The notes beneath the pieces are model-generated. The model did not search any database. It was not told the origin of the DNA and worked only from the letters and a program-made list of their open reading frames with translations. A program made the position numbers and the translations under genes. Shown here piece by piece: positions 43,771 through 47,765 of a stretch of 47,765 nucleotides of DNA. Within the stretch, counting starts at the first letter, position 1. Each line of letters begins with the position of its first letter. Source of the DNA: Phaeospirillum sp. (GTDB taxonomy: Bacteria; Pseudomonadota; Alphaproteobacteria; Rhodospirillales; Magnetospirillaceae); assembly GCA_030824585.1 (NCBI GenBank), contig JAVBXM010000239.1:1-47765 (forward strand). The letters run 5' to 3'.

Positions 43771-43787
43771 CTGTGTTCATCTGTGTC
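43759..43787. repeat. Right inverted repeat of the cassette (contains the gene start)
   Basis: ATCTGTGTTC twice plus ATCTGTGTC, the exact reverse complement of 43344-43372. On the minus strand it supplies the start codon and the first residues (MNTD) of the GxxExxY protein. Confidence 0.9.
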
Positions 43788-43796
43788 TGAAAACAC

Positions 43797-44606
43797 CTAC
43801 TTCCGGGCGCCGCGCACCCCGGCCGCCAGGTCCTTGACCAGGGCCAGCGGGGCGGAAACGGCGCCGGACTTGCCGATATTGTCGGCCAGAACCGAAACGA
43901 TGGCCGAACCCACCACCGCGCCGTCGGCGACGCGGGCGATTTCGGCCGCCTGGGCGGGGGCCTTGATGCCGAAGCCGACGCAGACCGGAAGGCCGGTGTG
44001 GCGACGGATGCGGGCTACCGCCTCGTCGATGGCCGCCTGGGCCGCCGACGCGGTGCCGGTGATGCCGGCGATGGACACGTAGTAGACGAAGCCCGACGCG
44101 TTGGCCAGGACCACCGGCAGGCGGGCGTCGTCGCTGGTCGGCGTGGTCAGCACGATGAAGTCGATGCCGGCGGCGCGCAGGAAGGGCACCAGTTCGTCGG
44201 CCTCCTCGGGGGGCAGGTCGACGATGATCAGCCCGTCGACGCCGGCCTGGGCGGCGTCCTTGGCAAATTTTTCCGGACCCCAGGCGTAGACGGGATTGTA
44301 GTAGCCCATCAGGATGACCGGCGTCTCGGCGTCGGTCTTGCGGAAGGCCGTCACCATCTCCAGGGTCTGCCTCAGTGAGCCGCCCGCTTTGAGCGCCCGG
44401 CCCGCCGCCAGTTCGATCACCGGGCCGTCGGCCATGGGGTCGGTGAAGGGCATGCCCAGCTCGATGATGTCGGCGCCGGCCGCCGGCATGCCGTCGAGCA
44501 GGGCCTGGCTGGTGGCGCGGTCGGGATCGCCGGCGGTGATGAAGGTCACCAGGGCGGCGCGGTTCTCGGCCTTGAGCTTGGCGAAACGCTTGGCGATGCG
44601 GCTCAT
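43797..44606 (-). CDS. trpA: Tryptophan synthase alpha subunit
   Basis: TrpA cleaves indole-3-glycerol phosphate to indole, which passes to TrpB. The 269 residues have the catalytic Glu49 and Asp60 ([15 protein letters not shown]). Other landmarks are [35 protein letters not shown] and [10 protein letters not shown]. It follows trpB after 100 bases containing a hairpin and is followed by the cassette. Confidence 0.97.
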   Translation of the reverse strand: MSRIAKRFAKLKAENRAALVTFITAGDPDRATSQALLDGMPAAGADIIELGMPFTDPMADGPVIELAAGRALKAGGSLRQTLEMVTAFRKTDAETPVILMGYYNPVYAWGPEKFAKDAAQAGVDGLIIVDLPPEEADELVPFLRAAGIDFIVLTTPTSDDARLPVVLANASGFVYYVSIAGITGTASAAQAAIDEAVARIRRHTGLPVCVGFGIKAPAQAAEIARVADGAVVGSAIVSVLADNIGKSGAVSAPLALVKDLAAGVRGARK

Positions 44607-44631
44607 CTTATTTGTCCCTCAAGCGCCGGGC

Positions 44632-44647
44632 GGGTGCTCGCGCACCC
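44632..44647. repeat. GGGTGC-TCGC-GCACCC hairpin between trpB and trpA
   Basis: A perfect 6-bp stem with a 4-base loop lies in the 100-bp trpB-trpA spacer, which otherwise has no visible gene. It might reduce read-through or stabilise the message. Confidence 0.4.
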
Positions 44648-44706
44648 TTGGCTCCTCCGCTGCGCTCCGGGACGCTCAGTGCGCCCGCGCTCGGCTATGG
44701 CCTCGC

Positions 44707-45930
44707 TCATACCAGCCCCCCCAGATGTTCGTCGCCCAGCGCCTTGGCGATGGTGCTGACGTCCTTGTCGCCGCGTCCCGACAGGTTGACCACCATCAGG
44801 TGGTCCTTGGGCAGGCCGGGGGTGAGCTTGGCGGCATGGGCGATGGCGTGGCTGGATTCCAGGGCCGGGATGATGCCTTCCAGGCGGGTGCATTGCTGGA
44901 AGGCGACCACCGCCTCGTCGTCGGTCACCGAGACGTATTCGACGCGGCCGGTCTCGTGCAGCCAGGAATGCTCCGGCCCGATGCCGGGATAGTCCAGGCC
45001 GGCCGAGATGGAATGGGCCTCGGCGATCTGGCCGTCGGCGTCCTGCAGCAGGTAGGTGCGGTTGCCGTGCAGCACGCCGGGCTTGCCGCCGGTGAGACTG
45101 GCGGCATGCAGCTTGTCCAGGCCGTGGCCGGCCGCCTCGACGCCGATGATGCGCACGCTCTTGTCGTCGAGGAAGGGGTGGAACAGCCCCATGGCGTTGG
45201 AGCCGCCGCCGATGCAGGCCACCAGCGAGTCGGGCAGGCGGCCTTCCTGGGCCATGATCTGGTCGCGCACTTCCTCGCCGATCACCGACTGGAAGTCGCG
45301 GACCATGGCCGGGTACGGGTGCGGGCCGGCCACCGTGCCGATCAGGTAGTAGGTGTCGGTCACGTTGGACACCCAGTCGCGCAGCGCGTCGTTCATGGCG
45401 TCCTTCAGTGTCGCCGCCCCGCTGGTCACCGGCTTGACCTCGGCGCCCAGCAGCTTCATGCGGTAGACGTTGGGCATCTGCCGCTCGATGTCGGTGGCGC
45501 CCATGTAGATGACGCATCGCATGCCGAACAGGGCGCAGACGGTGGCGGTGGCCACGCCGTGCTGGCCGGCCCCGGTCTCGGCGATGATGCGCTGCTTGCC
45601 CATGCGCCGGGCCAGCAGGATCTGGCCGATGCAGTTGTTGATCTTGTGGGCGCCGGTATGGTTGAGGTCTTCGCGCTTGAGGAACACCTTGGCGCCGCCG
45701 AACGCCTCGGTCAGGCGGCGGGCGAAATACAGCGGGTTGGGGCGGCCCACGTATTGGGCCAGCAGCGAGCGGAACTCGGCCTGGAACGCCGGATCGGCCT
45801 TGGCGGCCCCGTAGGCCTTCTCGACCTCGAGAATGAGGGGCATCAGGGTCTCGGCCACATAGCGGCCGCCGAAGATGCCGAAATGGCCACGCTCATCGGG
45901 ACCGGCGCGATAGGTGTTCAGACTTTGCAT
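44707..45930 (-). CDS. trpB: Tryptophan synthase beta subunit
   Basis: TrpB condenses indole and serine with pyridoxal phosphate. The 407 residues have the cofactor Lys at about 96 ([11 protein letters not shown]). [42 protein letters not shown] and LSGRGDKD are standard. The start is ATG 45930 ([15 protein letters not shown]). trpF, often upstream, is absent; an EAL-CBS-GGDEF gene takes its place, 87 bases away. Confidence 0.97.
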   Translation of the reverse strand: MQSLNTYRAGPDERGHFGIFGGRYVAETLMPLILEVEKAYGAAKADPAFQAEFRSLLAQYVGRPNPLYFARRLTEAFGGAKVFLKREDLNHTGAHKINNCIGQILLARRMGKQRIIAETGAGQHGVATATVCALFGMRCVIYMGATDIERQMPNVYRMKLLGAEVKPVTSGAATLKDAMNDALRDWVSNVTDTYYLIGTVAGPHPYPAMVRDFQSVIGEEVRDQIMAQEGRLPDSLVACIGGGSNAMGLFHPFLDDKSVRIIGVEAAGHGLDKLHAASLTGGKPGVLHGNRTYLLQDADGQIAEAHSISAGLDYPGIGPEHSWLHETGRVEYVSVTDDEAVVAFQQCTRLEGIIPALESSHAIAHAAKLTPGLPKDHLMVVNLSGRGDKDVSTIAKALGDEHLGGLV

Positions 45931-46017
45931 CTCTGTTCAGGACCCCGGGGGCGGAAAGGCGCCAATAAAGCAGAAAGCGCCGCCCCTGAGGAGAGATTTT
46001 GTCGGGGGAGAGGGGTT

Positions 46018-47765
46018 TTATGCCAGGCAGGGATGCACGATCGCCAGATGGTCGGCCGCCAGCTTGGCCGCCTTCTTGTGATCGGCCAGCAGGCGCGAGA
46101 TGTCGTCCGACGAGCAGGTTCCGCAATCCGGGGTCAGATGGACGGCGACGCAGCTTACCGTCATCAGCGGGAAGCTCACCGTGTTGCCCAGCCGGTCCTG
46201 GCCGACGATATGGCCCCGCCGCCGGGTGTCGTCGTCGTAGAAGCTCTCCACGTCGTGGGCGAAATCGGCGATCAGCCGGCGGCAGATATCCTCGGCCCTT
46301 TCCGCCGCCGCCGCCTTGAAGCCGGCGAAGAAGTCGTCGCCGCCGATATGCCCGGCGAAGCCGCCGGCCGCCGCCATGGCCTTGGCCAGCAGGTCGCCGA
46401 ACAGCAGGATGGCGCGATCGCCCAGGCGGAAGCCGTACTTGTCGTTGAACGGCTTGAAGTTGTCGAAATCGAAATAGGCCAGCAGGTAGGTTCCGGCCCG
46501 GTCCTCCAGCGCCTCGCACACCCAGGACAGGATGACGGCATTGCCGGGCAGCCGGGTCAGCGGGTTCTGGTCGCGCGCCGTGGCGAGGTTCTTCTCGTTG
46601 ATGACGCGCAGCAGCGAATCCGCCGACAGGAAGCCCACATAGCGCAGGTCGTCGACGATCAGGATGCCCTCGGCCCGCTCCACCGCCGAATAGGCCTCGA
46701 GGATCTGCTCGGCCTTGGCGCCGATATCGGCCACCGGGCAGCGGACGGTGAAATCCTTGAGCGAGCGGCCATAGCTTTTGTTGGCGATCAGCTCCTTGCC
46801 GAAGGGGGAATAGGTGTAGTCCTTCAACTCCTGGTCCCGCACGATTCCCAGGGGAACTCCCGACCCGTCCACCACCGGAAAGAAGGTGGCCGACTTGTCG
46901 GCGCGGAAGCGCTCGAACACCCGCTCCATGGGCGTGTCCAGCCCCAGCGGCTCGGGGCGGGCGATCTGGTCGGCGATGATGCGCTGGTCGCCGCCGGCGG
47001 CGCGGCGGTCCAGGCGGGCCAGGCGCTCGATCTCGGGATAGTGGGCCTGCAGCCCGGTCCATTCCGTGGTCGGCCGTTGCACCAGCCAGCCCTGGACCAT
47101 GTCGCAGCCGATTTCCTTGCAGACCCGGAATTCCCGTTCGGTCTCGACGCCTTCGGCCACCACCACGGCGCCCAGCAGATGGGCGATGGTGACGATGTGG
47201 GCCAGGAACACCTTCTTTTTCGCATCGGTGGCGATGTCGGCCACGAAGAAGCGGTCGATCTTCAGGTAATCGGGCTCCGAGTAGTAGAGCAATTGCAGTC
47301 CGGAGAAACCGGTGCCGAAATCGTCGATGGCCAGCCGGAAGCCCTGGCGCTTGAAGTGGCGGAAGGTGGAGACGGCGTCCAGGCCGGAATCCAGCGGGTG
47401 GCGCTCGGAAATCTCGAACACCACCGAGGATTCGGGTAGGCCGTACCGGTCGAGGATGGCCCGCGTCCGCCGTGCCGGGTCGCCTTCGATGGCCAGGACG
47501 CGGTTGTCGATATTGAGAAACAGCTTGGCCCGGGGGTGGTGGGGCAGGCTGGCGAAGGCGGCCACCGCCTTTTCGCGCAACGCCATCTCCACCTCGGCCA
47601 GGTGGCCGCCGGCATGGCAGGAATCGAAGAAATCCTGGATGGAGGCATAGCCCGCCGTCTCGGTGCCGCGCAGCAGCGCCTCGTAACCGTGGCAGATCCC
47701 CGAATGGATGCCCACCACCGGCTGGAAGGCCATGGTCAGGCGCTCTACGGTGTGGGGGGCAAGGG
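46018..47765 (-). CDS. EAL-CBS-GGDEF cyclic-di-GMP protein (5' end outside window)
   Basis: The frame is open to the right edge (LAPHTVERLT precedes the ATG at 47733), and an EAL domain usually begins a little earlier than that, so the true start is probably outside. Numbering from ATG 47733: EAL domain 1 to about 235 with EAL at 18-20, NID at 74-76, DDFGTG at 137-142, YLKIDR, EGVET at 195-199 and VQGWL. These are the usual phosphodiesterase residues. A CBS-like pair follows at about 250-380 (FFPVVDGSGVPLGIV; GILIVDDLRYVGFLS). The C-terminal GGDEF-type domain has GGDDF at 464-468 instead of GGDEF/GGEEF. So the protein probably degrades cyclic-di-GMP, with a weak or inactive cyclase half. Confidence 0.88.
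   Translation of the reverse strand, partial: LAPHTVERLTMAFQPVVGIHSGICHGYEALLRGTETAGYASIQDFFDSCHAGGHLAEVEMALREKAVAAFASLPHHPRAKLFLNIDNRVLAIEGDPARRTRAILDRYGLPESSVVFEISERHPLDSGLDAVSTFRHFKRQGFRLAIDDFGTGFSGLQLLYYSEPDYLKIDRFFVADIATDAKKKVFLAHIVTIAHLLGAVVVAEGVETEREFRVCKEIGCDMVQGWLVQRPTTEWTGLQAHYPEIERLARLDRRAAGGDQRIIADQIARPEPLGLDTPMERVFERFRADKSATFFPVVDGSGVPLGIVRDQELKDYTYSPFGKELIANKSYGRSLKDFTVRCPVADIGAKAEQILEAYSAVERAEGILIVDDLRYVGFLSADSLLRVINEKNLATARDQNPLTRLPGNAVILSWVCEALEDRAGTYLLAYFDFDNFKPFNDKYGFRLGDRAILLFGDLLAKAMAAAGGFAGHIGGDDFFAGFKAAAAERAEDICRRLIADFAHDVESFYDDDTRRRGHIVGQDRLGNTVSFPLMTVSCVAVHLTPDCGTCSSDDISRLLADHKKAAKLAADHLAIVHPCLA

Larger units (their letters stand above)
43344..43787. mobile_element. 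GxxExxY cassette bounded by 29-bp inverted repeats
   Basis: The ends, 43344-43372 and 43759-43787, are perfect reverse complements (29/29). Each is built from 10-bp ACACAGATGA units (two full and one partial). Between them lies a single gene at 43378-43770. Base composition drops well below that of neighbouring genes. The unit sits between trpA and accD, nine bases after the trpA stop, and both genes are intact. No target-site duplication is obvious and no transposase is present, so if it moves it needs a helper or an unknown mechanism. Similar ATCTGTGTTC repeats beside GxxExxY genes are, as I recall, found in other phyla. Confidence 0.75.

Noticed and set aside
43344-43787. CRISPR-like array
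   Set aside because: The short units are contiguous 10-bp repeats in two inverted blocks around a gene, with no spacers.
45948-45986. Trp attenuator between the EAL-CBS-GGDEF gene and trpB
   Set aside because: A 7-bp GGGGCGG/CCGCCCC pair exists, but there is no leader peptide with Trp codons and no T-run.
44314-47439. A plus-strand open frame of about 1041 codons
   Set aside because: It is antisense to trpA, trpB and the EAL-CBS-GGDEF gene, which are clear, and has the same shadow composition.

Overview
The window is GC-rich DNA, densely packed with genes, from an alphaproteobacterium. It most resembles Rhodospirillales of the Magnetospirillum / Paramagnetospirillum type. That assignment is inferred from gene content and order: FlbD with a sigma-54 signal in a flagellar cluster, argJ beside a parvulin gene and a Nudix gene, trpB-trpA-accD-folC order, a PHB depolymerase, and many sensor kinases. 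It does not rest on a database match. I saw no magnetosome genes, rRNA, complete tRNA or CRISPR array.

Layout. (1) 1-14932, all minus strand, is a flagellar block. fliK-flgD-flgE lie behind a strong sigma-54 -24/-12 match at 14985-15001. After a 303-bp gap come fliF-fliG-fliH-fliN-flbD-flhA-flhF-flhG and the start of a FliK-like gene cut by the left edge. FliF, FliG and FliN build the MS/C rings, FliH and FlhA drive export, FlhF and FlhG set flagellar placement and number, and FlbD is the likely activator of sigma-54 flagellar promoters such as the one ahead of fliK. (2) 15126-19275, minus strand: a small membrane protein, a CinA-type domain protein, a GNAT-Nudix fusion, argJ and a secreted parvulin. 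(3) 19589-21906, plus strand: gap and pgk. (4) 22019-26313, plus strand: cobalamin genes cobM, cobA and cobB, with a SafE-like membrane protein and a SCO1 copper chaperone between cobA and cobB. (5) 26456-31804: phaZ with a PhaR-type operator upstream and a YcgN-like protein; convergent gshA; then panD with a C-terminal extension, queC and a periplasmic binding-like protein. (6) 31794-36702: asnB, a TPR-methyltransferase, and an Rrf2 regulator next to a flavodoxin-family protein, with a shared operator-like sequence ahead of both. (7) 36887-45930: a hybrid kinase, folC, a MASE3-PAS kinase, accD, an inserted GxxExxY cassette, trpA and trpB. (8) The right edge holds an EAL-CBS-GGDEF protein cut at its 5' end.

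The most unusual element is a cassette of about 0.44 kb at 43344-43787, inserted between trpA and accD. It is one lower-GC PD-(D/E)XK-like GxxExxY gene enclosed by perfect 29-bp inverted repeats. Each repeat is made of 10-bp ACACAGATGA units, and the gene's start codon lies inside one of them. Other points of interest are the Rrf2/flavodoxin operator pair, PanD with about 55 extra residues, a Cys/Gly tail on Pgk, the GNAT-Nudix fusion, a tRNA 3'-end mimic without a tRNA body, and two copies of a palindromic intergenic repeat.
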